Positions 50,640-59,950 of a DNA stretch of 64,000 nt are shown here, one piece after another. The stretch comes from Streptomyces sp. NBC_00683 (GTDB lineage: Bacteria > Actinomycetota > Actinomycetes > Streptomycetales > Streptomycetaceae). The position numbers were made by a program, and so were the translations under genes. The notes beneath the pieces were generated by a model, which worked only from the letters and a program-made list of their open reading frames with translations, did not search any database and was not told the origin of the DNA. The stretch is taken from positions 8,370,001 through 8,434,000 of the forward strand of contig NZ_CP109013.1 in assembly GCF_036226745.1 (NCBI RefSeq), read 5' to 3'. How positions within the stretch are numbered: position 1 is the stretch's first letter; each line of letters starts with the position of its first letter.

Positions 50640-51169
50640 AACGCTGGGTTCGCTGCTTCTGGGACGAGGAAGCCGTCTGGTTCTACTTCGAGCTGGACGC
50701 CGATGGGTTTGTGGTCCGGCAAGTCGAGTTGCAGGAGCCCGGAAGCAGGGCTCTGACTGCGGCCTCGCTGGCCGAGTGGCAAGTAGCCGAGAGAGACGGT
50801 TGGTCTGCTGATTACGAGAACGTCTACGGTCTCACCGCGGAACCGCCCATCTCCGAGTGGGAGGGACACGACCCGCAGCAGTTGTCGGCCGATGAGTTCG
50901 AGATCGTTTGGTCGACCGCACGCCGGGACCTTCAGGATCGCCCGCGGCGCCCCCTTCCTGAGCGCGTCCACTGCTGCGGCCAAGACAGGGCGGGGCCATC
51001 GCGGAGCCCCGGTCTCGGGGGCGTCCGGGGCCCGATAGATCAGCATTGCACCGCAATCAGCCAGACGACAGAGGCGGGACCGGAAACAGCTGATCGGGGT
51101 GAAGTAGCGCCAGGATCGGCCAGAACCAGCGGCGCTTGCGCAGCGTTGGAAGCCTGGGACGATCGTTGA
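50636..51169 (+). CDS. Hypothetical protein, second of a coupled pair
   Basis: The first ~100 residues (MKRWVRCFWDEEAVWFYFEL ... VWSTARRDL) have natural composition; the remaining ~75 residues are Arg/Gly/Pro-rich and look like read-through after a frameshift near 50930. Overlaps the preceding gene by 4 bp. Confidence 0.5.
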   Translation: MKRWVRCFWDEEAVWFYFELDADGFVVRQVELQEPGSRALTAASLAEWQVAERDGWSADYENVYGLTAEPPISEWEGHDPQQLSADEFEIVWSTARRDLQDRPRRPLPERVHCCGQDRAGPSRSPGLGGVRGPIDQHCTAISQTTEAGPETADRGEVAPGSARTSGACAALEAWDDR

Positions 51170-51303
51170 GGCGCGAGCCGATGAAGCGAGGGCCGGGCAT
51201 GACCACGCAGGCGTTGCGTTTCGAGGAACACAGCGCAGTCCAGACAGTGCAGTTGCCCGACACCTACGCGGCTCAGCGAGCAGCGCTATGAGATCTGGTA
51301 GGC

Positions 51304-51489
51304 GGTGCTACGGACGCTGGTGTCTATCACCGGCAGGTGGTGCTGCACGTCCACGGGAAAGGCGCATCTGCCCAGGAACTGCAGTTCAACGCCGCTGCGT
51401 GGGCACTCGCCAGCGCTTGGCGAGGCCTGGACATCCCCTACGACTTGAACGGACCCATCGTGGTGACCGGCCCTCGCTGCGGCGAGTGA
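51304..51489 (+). pseudogene. 3' ORF fragment without start
   Basis: A frame ending YHRQVVLHVHGKGASAQELQ, FNAAAWALASAWRGLDIPYD and IVVTGPRCGE-stop reads naturally but is blocked upstream by an in-frame TGA after 51290. Family not recognised. The rest of 51170-51680 shows nothing. Confidence 0.35.
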
Positions 51490-51680
51490 ACGTAACTCGC
51501 ACCCATCCGACTCATCGGATCAGCAGTGGTCTCTGGCCGAGCCGGTGGTCACCGCATGGAAGGCCGACATCACTCGGTTGCTGTCGATCGCGACTGGCTG
51601 TGCTGCCGGTCGACGTCAGCGATTAAGAGGTACACATCGAGGCCCGGAGTGCGTTGAGTGGTCTGTTTCCTGTGGTCGGA

Positions 51681-52814
51681 TCAGAGCGCGCCCGAGGTGG
51701 GCGGTGCGGTGTTACGGACTCGGACGACCGGACCGCTGCTCGCAGGCAGCTGCGTGTGGGCAGCGGCGAGCGTGCCGCGGACGAACATCACGGCGTACAG
51801 GCCGACGACCAGGGCGGCCATTCCCAGGCAGATGCAGAGGAACCACTTGGCTGCAAGGCCCACGTGCGCGGCGACGGTCATGGCGGCGATCGTGGCGAGC
51901 TGGCCGAAGACTCCGGACAAGGTGATGAAGGCGGAGGCTACTACCCCCCAGCCGTGACCGGTCGCCTTGAGTCTTGTACCGTCCGCCCCCTCGTGGAGCG
52001 CGTAGGTGCAGGACGCGGAGTAGACGACCGGCGCGAACAGGATCAGGCCGGCGAACAGCAGGTTCAGGGTGAGGAAGTGACCGACCGAGATACCCGGTAG
52101 CCATTTCTGCAGTACACCCGTCGCGGTCAGCACAACGCCCAGGATTGCTCCTAGAGCGGTGATGTTGGTAACCCAGCTGTCCTTGGGGGACCAGGGGACC
52201 TCGATGGGCAGGCGCGCGGTCAGCCATCCTGGCTTGACCTGCGCGTACAGGAAGTCGTAAGGCAAGACCATGAGGACGAGGGCGATCAGGGCCAGGGTGA
52301 AGGCCACACCCAACGCGTTCTCGTACTCGGGATCCCGCTCCACGTCCCGGACCAGGGCGAACCGCAGGGTGGCCGGGGAGATGGCCTTCGCGGGGTCCGT
52401 GTCACCGGTGGACACGACGAGCGTGCCCTGGCGGCTGGCACACTTTCGGTTCAGTGCCAGTTGCACGGTCGTGGCGGCGGGTTCGTTGACGGTCAAGGCG
52501 GCCGGGCGCTCGACGAGTTCGGCACCTACTGCAGTCGGACCCGTACAGACCGAGTCGGTTGACTCACCCGTGGCGTCCAGGACGGCCCGCGCGACGAGTG
52601 GCGTCTTGAGGTTAGTGCTGGTAGCCACGACGAACCGGACCTTGCCGACCATCAGGTCTTTGACATCATCCCTGTCGAGTTCCACCTGCGCCGTCTTCTC
52701 GGGGCCGATGAGGGTGAGTTTGTCCTCCGCATGAGCCGGGCCGGAACCGACGAGCCCGAGGAGGAGCGAGAGGACGAGGACAAGCAAACGGCTGCAGTCG
52801 GTCACTCTGTCCAA
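51681..52814 (-). CDS. Exported multi-pass membrane protein
   Basis: A 377-residue protein: signal sequence (SRLLVLVLSLLLGLVGSGPA, cleavage near AHA-ED), an extracellular beta-rich domain of about 130 residues with two Cys (DSVCTGP, NRKCASR), then five or six TM helices (from about residue 165 to 350). The first domain resembles no family I can name. TTG start at 52814; GTG at 52805 is possible. Confidence 0.65.
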   Translation of the reverse strand: MDRVTDCSRLLVLVLSLLLGLVGSGPAHAEDKLTLIGPEKTAQVELDRDDVKDLMVGKVRFVVATSTNLKTPLVARAVLDATGESTDSVCTGPTAVGAELVERPAALTVNEPAATTVQLALNRKCASRQGTLVVSTGDTDPAKAISPATLRFALVRDVERDPEYENALGVAFTLALIALVLMVLPYDFLYAQVKPGWLTARLPIEVPWSPKDSWVTNITALGAILGVVLTATGVLQKWLPGISVGHFLTLNLLFAGLILFAPVVYSASCTYALHEGADGTRLKATGHGWGVVASAFITLSGVFGQLATIAAMTVAAHVGLAAKWFLCICLGMAALVVGLYAVMFVRGTLAAAHTQLPASSGPVVRVRNTAPPTSGAL

Positions 52815-52984
52815 GCAATCACCACGGGCGGCGGAGGCCGGGTTGACACGCCGTTCCCAACGGACAAGCGGCCTATTGAGATTGCGCTTCCCCTATTGGC
52901 GCGAGTGGGACGACTACCTGCTCAGTGCGGCAGGCGTCACTCAGCGTGCTTGCTTCACGGAATGTGTGCCAGAGCCCAAGAAGT

Positions 52985-53368
52985 TCAGCGGTCGTGGTGC
53001 CCATATGTCTGCAGGATCGCTGCCTCGTCCTCGCCCCGGTAGAGAACGTGCCAGTGCAGGTGTTTGCTCTCCTGGTACAGGCCCAAATTGGTGACCACCG
53101 AGCAGGAGCCATGCTCCTGCTCGACCTGGGCGGCGACCTGACGGACGACCTGGACCAGTTCGAGCAGCAGTTCCTCATCGGCGTCCGCGAGATCGGTCAG
53201 CGATGGTACGTGTTCCTTCGGGATGACCACGATGTGAACCGGATGCGAGGGGTTGGTGTGATGAAAGGCCAGCACCCGCTTTGTCTCGGCCGCTACCTCC
53301 AGCGGGATGCTGCCACTGAGGGCCTGATGACAGTAGAAATCCGACGGCACGTTCGTCACGCGGGTCAC
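52985..53368 (-). CDS. HIT-family nucleotide hydrolase/transferase
   Basis: A 127-residue protein with the histidine triad HLHWHVLYRG near residue 105-114 and the HIT patterns HPVHIVVIPKEHVPSL and GSCSVVTNLGLYQES. GTG start at 53368 or the GTG at 53359 (better AGGAA spacing). The family hydrolyses nucleoside phosphoramidates or dinucleotides. Confidence 0.85.
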   Translation of the reverse strand: MTRVTNVPSDFYCHQALSGSIPLEVAAETKRVLAFHHTNPSHPVHIVVIPKEHVPSLTDLADADEELLLELVQVVRQVAAQVEQEHGSCSVVTNLGLYQESKHLHWHVLYRGEDEAAILQTYGHHDR

Positions 53369-53506
53369 TTCCTGGTACGGATATGAATCGGCGTCAGATT
53401 GCAGGAGCCCGCAAATGGGTGACGCGACGTTGAATGTGCGTCGGGCGTATGGGCCGGCGCTTCTTCGTGTCTGTCAGATCAGTTGGGTGGGTGCCTTAGC
53501 CCACGT

Positions 53507-54256
53507 CTACTCCAGGACGTGTGCTTTGCGGGCGGCGATCAGCCATTGCGGGAATTCCTGTAGGAGCTGGTCGTAGAGGTGGTGGTCGTTGACAGTCCGT
53601 GGGGTGCGGCCGGCGTGGAAGAAGCCGGCGTTATCGACGACGCGGTGAGCTGGGACGGCGAGAGTGTCGAGTTTGCGCAGGAATGCAAATTCGTTGTCGT
53701 CGGGGTCGCCGAAGCCGATGAACTGCCAGAAAAGTGGGAGGCGGGCTGCTTTGCAGAGGTAGCGCTCGGCGGCGAATTTGCTGGTGGGGCCGCCGTCGGT
53801 CTGGAAGACGACCAGGGCAGGGGTATCGCTGCCCGAGGCTGTGTAATGGTCGATCACCTCGTCCATGGCCCAGTGGTAGTTGGTGCGGCCCATATGACCG
53901 AGGTTCTCGTGGAGTTTGTTGATGCGGCCGCGGTGGCGGCCGAGCGTCAGGTCGGTGGATCCGTCAATGTCGGTGGAGAAGAACACGACCGGGACGATGC
54001 CGTCGTCATCGAGGTGCGCGGACAGGGACAGAACCTGTTCGGCGAGGTGCTGCATGGTGCCGTCCCGGTAGTAGGGCCGCATCGATCCGGAGCGGTCTAG
54101 CACCAGGTAGACCGCGGCTCGCACTCCTTCCAGCCCGTGCGCGCGGACACTGCTCCCCGCAGCCTTGTACAGACTCACCAGATCAGGAGCCCGCTCCACG
54201 ACCTTGGTCAGGCTGATGGCGGGGGAGCGTTCGCTGCTGTTCATGATGTTCGTCAA
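53507..54256 (-). CDS. von Willebrand factor A domain protein (TerY/TerF-like)
   Basis: A 249-residue cytosolic vWA protein. The MIDAS motif LDRSGSM (DxSxS) is near residue 48-54, with the downstream Thr and Asp (FQTDGG near 150) also present, so metal binding should work. This vWA type occurs with tellurium/stress-resistance ter genes; none is adjacent. TTG at 54256 has GGAGGGG at good spacing; the ATG at 54244 is the alternative. Confidence 0.8.
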   Translation of the reverse strand: MTNIMNSSERSPAISLTKVVERAPDLVSLYKAAGSSVRAHGLEGVRAAVYLVLDRSGSMRPYYRDGTMQHLAEQVLSLSAHLDDDGIVPVVFFSTDIDGSTDLTLGRHRGRINKLHENLGHMGRTNYHWAMDEVIDHYTASGSDTPALVVFQTDGGPTSKFAAERYLCKAARLPLFWQFIGFGDPDDNEFAFLRKLDTLAVPAHRVVDNAGFFHAGRTPRTVNDHHLYDQLLQEFPQWLIAARKAHVLE

Positions 54257-54396
54257 GGTCACCCCTCCATCGTGAGGCCAGACATCCGCGAAGGCGGGGC
54301 TTTCGCCTCAAAGTAGCGAGGAGCGTGCGCTGTCAGGGCCGTTCCCATGCGCCGGGGCTGCCTCTGCCTACCCTCACTCATCTGAATCTGATCCGG

Positions 54397-54720
54397 TCAG
54401 GAATGTGCAGGCCCCGGTGTTCGCACCCCGGGGCCTGTGACGTGTGCGTAGCGTGCGGCCATGCTCATGAACTGGGTGCGCCCCGTGATGTCCGTGCCGT
54501 TCGTGCCGGCTGTCCGCCAGTCTTTGCTGTTGGGTCCTTGCTTGCCGCAGGAGGAACATAGGTGGGCGCGGGCCGTCAGTTCCTTCTCCAGACTTTCCCA
54601 GCGATCCAGCAGATCACGGCAGGCACGGGGGGTGTCCCTATGTCTTGGGTCAAGGTGGTCGGGTCGTAGTTCGGGGCGTCTGGAACGATGTGTCCGTGCA
54701 TGCTGATTATCAGGTTGGCG
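54397..54720 (-). pseudogene. Start-less ORF fragment with hairpin
   Basis: A long open minus-strand frame reads CRDLLDRWESLEKELTARAH, LCSSCGKQGPNSKDWRTAGT, NGTDITGRTQFMSMAARYAH before stopping at 54397. The composition is natural and CSSCG suggests metal binding, but no start codon or ribosome binding site exists before the opposing gene at 54696. A 10-bp hairpin (54408-54417 with 54428-54437) overlaps its end. Family uncertain. Confidence 0.35.
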
Positions 54721-55127
54721 AGGGTGTCCCTGCAGAGCTTGCGGTGTTCCTCCGGGGCGTTGTCGACGGCCGCCCGGTGAAGATCGCTCCTTCCATCTGT
54801 GAGGGGTGCGGCGGCCGCGTGTTCTTCGCGCTGGTCAACGCGTCCGGAGCGGAACGCGAGTGTTCTGGCTGCGGCAGCCGTGCGTTCATTGCGGACAGCG
54901 AGGAGTACTGGAACGAGGAGTCCTGGGAGGACGACGAGCCTGGTGCGGCCGGCTGCCCGTGCGGCAGCGAGGAGTTCGAGGCCGCGGTCGCGTTCTCACT
55001 TGCCGACGACGGATCCGTCCGCTGGGTGACTCTTGGCCTGCGGTGCATCAAGGACGGATTCTCCGGCGTCTATGCCGACTGGAAGATCGACTACGGACCC
55101 ACGGATCACCTCCTGACCATGGTCTAG
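54696..55127 (+). CDS. Cys-rich metal-binding protein, 143 aa
   Basis: GTG start. Two zinc-ribbon halves, CEGCGG and CSGCGS, about 28 residues apart, followed by CPCGSEEFE and an acidic C-terminal domain with RCIKDGFSGVYADWKIDY. No signal peptide. Function unknown; ends just at the IS110 scar. Confidence 0.65.
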   Translation: MHADYQVGEGVPAELAVFLRGVVDGRPVKIAPSICEGCGGRVFFALVNASGAERECSGCGSRAFIADSEEYWNEESWEDDEPGAAGCPCGSEEFEAAVAFSLADDGSVRWVTLGLRCIKDGFSGVYADWKIDYGPTDHLLTMV

Positions 55128-55320
55128 GTCTGCGAAGCGACGGCCCCTACAGGCTGCGGTTCAAGGAAGGTCCCATTGCGCAGCATCGCGAACAGGACGT
55201 CGGCCCGACGCCTGGGGCCTGGCGATCTTCTGGTCGTAGTCGGCCCGCGATGCCGGATCGCCCAGGGCGGCGAACGCGGAGAGAAAGCAAGCTCTCTTGA
55301 GCTGCTTGTTTTCCTCCTGG
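55124..55320 (-). pseudogene. 3' remnant of an IS110-family transposase
   Basis: One frame reads ENKQLKRACFLSAFAALGDP and ASRADYDQKIA, and after a frameshift another reads RRRADVLFAMLRNGTFLEPQ. Together these are the well-conserved C-terminus of IS110 transposases. The DEDD catalytic domain is gone. Confidence 0.75.
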
Positions 55321-55524
55321 AGGGTTGTTCGCCGCGGTTCGAGGAGCCTGAGCTCCGGGTCGCCGGGGCGAGACTTCGGCTTTCGCTGGACGACCAGCAG
55401 CCGGTCCCCGGATGGTCGGGCGTTCTTGCGGGCGATGACGGCACGCACCGGCGCCGAGTGCGCGGCAGGAGCCCGAACATATGAGCGCACCTGGAGAGTC
55501 GGCCCGGACGCCGCAAGCCGAAAC

Positions 55525-55985
55525 TGGACCAGTGACGACATACGCCTCCGATGCGCCGGCGACGCCGACGCCCGCCCCGCGCCCGACGTGGGGCTGCGTT
55601 CCTTCGCTGCCGCGTTACCGACCGTGCGCTGCGCCCACGACGAAGCCGACGTACGCGATTGGTTCGCACGCATCCTCGTGCCCCAGTACGAAACCTGGGT
55701 GGCGGACACCGGGAGCAACGTGGTGGGGCTCATGGTGCTCAACGGCGGGGACCTGAAACAGCTCTCCCTCGACCCCGCGTGGCGCGGGCGGGGCTTCGGC
55801 GACCGGTTCATGACCCTGGCCAAACAGCAACAGCCGGACGGGCTTTCACTGTGGACGTTCCAGGTCAACGAACCGGCGCACCGGTTCTACGAACACCCGG
55901 CTTCACCGCGGTTGAGCGGACGGACGCGCCGCGCAACGATGAGCGCGAGCCGGACATCCGCTACGTCTGGCAGCCCCATCTCGCA
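55525..55985 (+). pseudogene. Frameshifted GNAT acetyltransferase
   Basis: IRLRCAGDADARPAPDVGLR, then HDEADVRDWF, NVVGLMVLNGGDLKQLSLDP and AWRGRGFGDRFM (acetyl-CoA loop) lie in one frame up to NEPAHRFYE; the expected next motif PGFTAVERTDAPRNDEREPD follows in another frame, so bases were lost near 55890. No start codon is evident upstream. Probably dead. Confidence 0.7.
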
Positions 55986-56059
55986 TGCTCACGACGAAGG
56001 CGGTTGCCCGAACTCTGGAGTGACCGCCTTCGCCGACGGAGCCGGTCTACGGTGGCGCG

Positions 56060-56893
56060 ATGACAGTTCTGATCGTCGGCGGCAGCGGCTTCCTCGGGAC
56101 CGAGCTGGTCGAGCAGGCGAGAGCAGCAGGGCACACGACCGTCGCGACCTATGCGACCAAGCCAGGCGAAGCATCCCCGACTGCCTGGTATCCCCTTGAC
56201 CTGCGGGACGCGGGAAGCCTGGACACCGTCATGGCCGAGGTGCGCCCGCAGCTCGTCATCAACGCATCGAGCGGGGCGGCCGACTGGGCGACTACGGCAG
56301 AAGGCCCCATCCGGCTCGCGATGGTGGCGGCCAGGTACGGCACACGCATGGTCCACGTGTCCAGTGACGCGGTGTTCTCCGGCGCGAACGTCCACTACGA
56401 CGAGTCCAGCCTCCCCGACCCCGTCACCCCATACGGGGCGGCCAAGGCCGCGGCCGAGACCGGGGTCCTCGCCGTGCATCCGACGGCCGCTGTCGCTCGG
56501 ACATCGCTGATCATCGGCCACGGACGTTCACTCCACGAAAAGCTCGTACACGACCTCGCCGCCGGCGCCCGCGACGGCGCCCTGTTCACCGACGACATAC
56601 GCTGCCCCGTCCACGTCACCGACCTCGCCGCCTCCCTCCTGGAGCTGGGAGCCGCCGACGCGACCGGCCTCCACCACCTCGCAGGCCGAGACGCCGTCAG
56701 CCGTCACGAGCTCGGCACCCTCATCGCCCAACGGGACGGCCTCGACGCCTCACGGCTGCCCACCGCCCTTCGAGCAAACAGCACCCTTCCCGGCGCTCTC
56801 GACGTACGCCTCGACAGCCGGGCTACCCAGCGGGCCCTGCGCACCACGCTGCGCGGTGCTCGGCAATTCCTAGAGCACCCCGGCTTCCGGTAG
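56060..56893 (+). CDS. RmlD-like NAD(P)-dependent epimerase/reductase (SDR)
   Basis: A 277-residue extended SDR: Rossmann motif VGGSGFLGTELVEQ at the N-terminus, NASSGAADW, VHVSSDAVFSG and the catalytic YGAAKAAAE. The VFDG-like segment and overall length point to the dTDP-4-dehydrorhamnose reductase subfamily. It stands alone, without sugar-nucleotide genes. No strong ribosome binding site. Confidence 0.8.
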   Translation: MTVLIVGGSGFLGTELVEQARAAGHTTVATYATKPGEASPTAWYPLDLRDAGSLDTVMAEVRPQLVINASSGAADWATTAEGPIRLAMVAARYGTRMVHVSSDAVFSGANVHYDESSLPDPVTPYGAAKAAAETGVLAVHPTAAVARTSLIIGHGRSLHEKLVHDLAAGARDGALFTDDIRCPVHVTDLAASLLELGAADATGLHHLAGRDAVSRHELGTLIAQRDGLDASRLPTALRANSTLPGALDVRLDSRATQRALRTTLRGARQFLEHPGFR

Positions 56894-57000
56894 GACTGCC
56901 GACGGTGAGGCCCCGCCCGGAGGGCGGCCGGCGTCAGAAACTCGCTCGAACACTGCGGACCCCGGTCGCGCGCGGCTGAGGATCGTCGTACACAGGAAGG

Positions 57001-57186
57001 ATGAGCGAGGACAAGGCGTCGTGGCATCCGGGCGAGATCGTGCCTGAGAGCGGGATCTGCGAGTGTGACTGCGGTGCGGGCCATCACTGGAGTACGGACG
57101 TGAAAGGCCACCGTTTCCCGCCGCTGCCGGCGGGCTGTCCGGGCGGCACGTGGGCGCTGAAGACAGACGCGCACCCGAGCACCTGA
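57001..57186 (+). CDS. Small Cys-rich protein, 61 aa
   Basis: MSEDKASWHPGEIVPESGIC followed by ECDCGAGHHWSTDVKGHRF and PPLPAGC, with four Cys and two His suggesting one zinc site. AGGAAGG lies just before the ATG. Layout resembles YjzC-type small proteins found in many Streptomyces. Confidence 0.6.
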   Translation: MSEDKASWHPGEIVPESGICECDCGAGHHWSTDVKGHRFPPLPAGCPGGTWALKTDAHPST

Positions 57187-57225
57187 ATTCTCGATGGCGG
57201 TCACTCGGCTGCGAAGGAAGCTCTC

Positions 57226-57802
57226 ATGTCGTCGGAAGCCACCTGGGTCGCACAATCCGGGCAGCAATCGGTAGTTCTCGCCAGTTTCGACAGCCACCGT
57301 CGCGCCGAACGCATACTGGTATCGCTCGGGCGAGGCTTCCGGCAGGAAGGCCCGCGAGGGCGGTGTGACCGCTGTGCTGATCGCAGGAATCGCCGACGGC
57401 TCGCTGCGGCTGACTCAGTCTCGTGTGCTGACGGCCAGCGGCTTCTCGAACACCGTGTTCCGCATGTCCCTCGCATGGATGGTCGGATTCATGGGCCTGC
57501 TCTCCGCGCTGAAAGGAGCAAGGACTGGGGTTCACGCCGCTGGAGTGCGCAAAGGACATGTCGGATCCGATGAGCATCAAGCCCAAAGGATCCTCGCGGA
57601 AGCCGGCTCCCGCGCCGTCATCATGCTGGTTCGCTGCAAGGACACCGACACGCGAAGCCTGGTAACCGCAGCGGCGGCCGAACCTGCCAGATACAGCTGG
57701 GACGGCTCGCTCGCAGACTTTCTCGCCGCCCTCGACCCCGGCAGTGCTCACGATTGGGTGCGCTCGGCTGTCGGTGAGTCCAACACACGTCGCCGCCACT
57801 GA
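57226..57802 (+). pseudogene. DUF1269-like stress protein interrupted by a +1 frameshift
   Basis: The N-terminal half (QQSVVLASFDSHRRAERILV and SLGRGF) and the C-terminal half (ASGFSNTVFRMSLAWMVGFM, HVGSDEHQAQRILAEAGSRA and VRCKD) belong to one protein but lie in different frames. Removing one C near 57344 rejoins them (GFRRKAREGGVTAVLIAG). Either a recent frameshift or a sequencing error. Confidence 0.7.
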
Positions 57803-57867
57803 CTGATGGCCCGCAGCAACCCTGACGCCCGATTCAGTCCTGACCGGGCCCCGGCTAGGAGCCCCGC

Positions 57868-58290
57868 GTGGTGCTGCGACCTCCTGTGGAGCCGATGCTC
57901 GCCCAAGCCCGGGAGGTCATCCCGCACCCCGGAGCAGTACCGGGCGGCATGGCCGTCGAGCCCAAGTTTGATGGGTTCCGGGCAACTACTGTTCACCCCG
58001 GCCGACCCGGGGGAGCCGACGCTGCCGCAGTCGCGGCGCGGGGCGCTGCATCAGGCACGCTTCCCGATCTCGTCGCCACAGCGGACCAGCTGCCCTACGG
58101 CCTGGTCCTCGATGGCGAGCTGGCCGTCCTTGAACATGAACAGCTGAGCTTCAGCGCGTCGCAGCGCCGGGCCTCTGACCCGCCACGCCAAGGCCTTGGC
58201 CGCCGACCTGCCCGCGTACTTCATCGCCTGCCTCGCCGTCCTCACAACCCCCACTCCTACCCACCGCCGCTCGCGCGAACAGTTGCGGAA
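57868..58290 (+). pseudogene. ATP-dependent DNA ligase remnant
   Basis: The start MVLRPPVEPMLAQAREVIPH and the nucleotidyl-lysine motif EPKFDGFRA (KxDG) are intact, but the sequence then moves between frames (LLFTPADPGEPT, DQLPYGLVLDGELAV, LSFSASQRR, ADLPAYFIA) and ends before the OB domain. Three or more frameshifts. The intact family acts in non-homologous end joining. Confidence 0.75.
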
Positions 58291-58598
58291 CCCCGAGCAC
58301 CACGACAGCGAGACCAGAGCGACCAGCATTGCGCCACGGTGATTGAGCACGCGGTCAGCCCCACCTGCCACCCGGACCCCTGCGGCACCCACCCACCGCG
58401 TCAGCTACCACCGCCTACCCCCATTGCCACGGAATGCTTGGGCAGAGCACGGTTGGTACCGGCTCCGGACGTCCGAAAACGTGGTAGCCCACACGGTGCC
58501 CCCCCGCGCTTCCGATTGACGTCCAGCTCGGCGCGGGCCGGGCCTTCCGAGGCCTCACCTCGCCAACCAGTGCTTGAGCCTCGGGCCTGGGCTGCCGT

Positions 58599-59498
58599 CT
58601 ACGTGCGGTGCCGCGGACGGCCCGAGGCCTTCTTCGCGGGGGTCTTCGCCGCAGAGGTCTTCTTGGCAGCCGCCTTCTTGGCGGGGCCGGTCCTTCTCTC
58701 CGGAGTCGGGGATTCCGTCGCCGCCTTCCTGCCACGGCTCGCCCTCTTCGCGGGAGCCGTGCGACGGGGCCTGTCCGGCTCGGTGGACGCGTGCTCCGGA
58801 ACTCGGCGCCGACGGCGGGCGGCCGGGCGCTCGGATTCCTCCCCCGCGTCGTCCTGTTCCCCTTCGTCCCGCGTGCTCCCGGCGACCGCGCCACCGGCGC
58901 CCTCGCCGGCCTCCTCCACAGCGTCCGCAGCGCTCCGGCCCACGTCTTCGACAGCGTCGCCCGCTCCGGCGCCGACGCCTTCCACCGCCCTGCCCGCACC
59001 CCCGCCCACGGACTCGACCGCGGTCCCCGCTCCCCGGCCGACCTCGCTCACTGCCGCGCCGGCGCCCTTGCCCAGTTCTCCCGCGGCCCGGCCGGTTCCG
59101 GCCCCGACGTCCTCGACCGCCGCACCAACGCCGCGGGTCAGCTGCTCGAGGATCTGGGGGTTGCGATCCACCGTGGCCAGCAGCCGGGTGACGACGGCGG
59201 CGATGTGGTGGAGCCGGACCTTGAGCTGCGCCTGGACGTCCACACCCTCGATGCCCAGCTGGACCCGCCCGAGCCGCACGTCCGCCCCGACGTTCAGTTT
59301 GAGGAGGTCCAGCACCTCGGCCTGCAGGGAGACGTGGGCCTCGAGGTCGTCCACCTCCAGGTCCAGCTTGTCCACATGGAGGGCAGGGACGTCCAGGAAG
59401 ACATCTGACGGCCCCTCATCAGGACCGTCGCCCTCCGGGACCACGATCTCGGCGTCCGGGTCCCGGCCCTCGCGGCCGGCCTTGTCGGAGCTGGGCAT
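58599..59498 (-). CDS. Hendecad-repeat protein with histone-H1-like basic tail
   Basis: A 299-residue protein in three parts. An N-terminal conserved domain (DVFLDVPALHVDKLDLEVDD ... LHHIAAVVTRLLATVDRNPQ, ~35-125) is known from many Streptomyces. Then eight consecutive 11-residue repeats of the form VGxGAGxAVxx (~130-215) would make a long amphipathic helix, as in LEA or apolipoprotein-like proteins. The tail is Arg/Pro/Glu-rich and ends with Lys-Ala motifs (AKKAAAKKTSAAKTPAKKAS), like Streptomyces histone-like proteins. ATG at 59498. A nucleoid or envelope stress role is inference. Confidence 0.75.
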   Translation of the reverse strand: MPSSDKAGREGRDPDAEIVVPEGDGPDEGPSDVFLDVPALHVDKLDLEVDDLEAHVSLQAEVLDLLKLNVGADVRLGRVQLGIEGVDVQAQLKVRLHHIAAVVTRLLATVDRNPQILEQLTRGVGAAVEDVGAGTGRAAGELGKGAGAAVSEVGRGAGTAVESVGGGAGRAVEGVGAGAGDAVEDVGRSAADAVEEAGEGAGGAVAGSTRDEGEQDDAGEESERPAARRRRRVPEHASTEPDRPRRTAPAKRASRGRKAATESPTPERRTGPAKKAAAKKTSAAKTPAKKASGRPRHRT

Positions 59499-59626
59499 GG
59501 TGGCGCACATCCTCGATAGGTTCCCCGAGCAGGATCCTCTCGTCCAAGTGTCGGCCGGGCGAAACCATGACGCAATCGCCGGTGCCCCGCGCCGGACGGC
59601 CCGCGCGGGGATCACGGCCGGGTCCC

Positions 59627-59890
59627 TAGTCGTAACTGAGGTCCGACGCGGAGTAGCGGCAGTACGTGCCGTCCGGACCGATGCCCGTCTCCGTCGGCTC
59701 GTCGTCGTCGGTTCCGGTGTAGCGGATGCACGGCTTGATCTTCTTGCGCGCAGTATCTGCAGCGTAGGACCGCGACCGGGCCGTGCCCGCCGGGGCTCAA
59801 GCCCCGCTCGCGCAGCTGCCTGCGGGTGACCAGCCCCTCGGGACAATCGTGCCGGTTGAACTCCTCGAGCGTCGCGGAGCTGCGCGGCAC
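59627..59890 (-). pseudogene. RRQ-motif zinc-binding protein gene with frameshift
   Basis: Frame one reads PEGLVTRRQLRERGLSPGGH and VLRCRYCA; the continuation ARKKIKPCIRYTGTDDDEPT and DGTYCRYSASDLSYD-stop lies in another frame, so two bases seem lost near 59745. TRRQLRxxGLxPGG is shared with small zinc-binding proteins often carried on actinomycete integrative elements. Confidence 0.6.
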
Positions 59891-59950
59891 CCTCTTGAGC
59901 TCGCGGCGGCGAACGTCCGCCCGATGCCGCCCCGTGTGTCCGTCGGTCGG

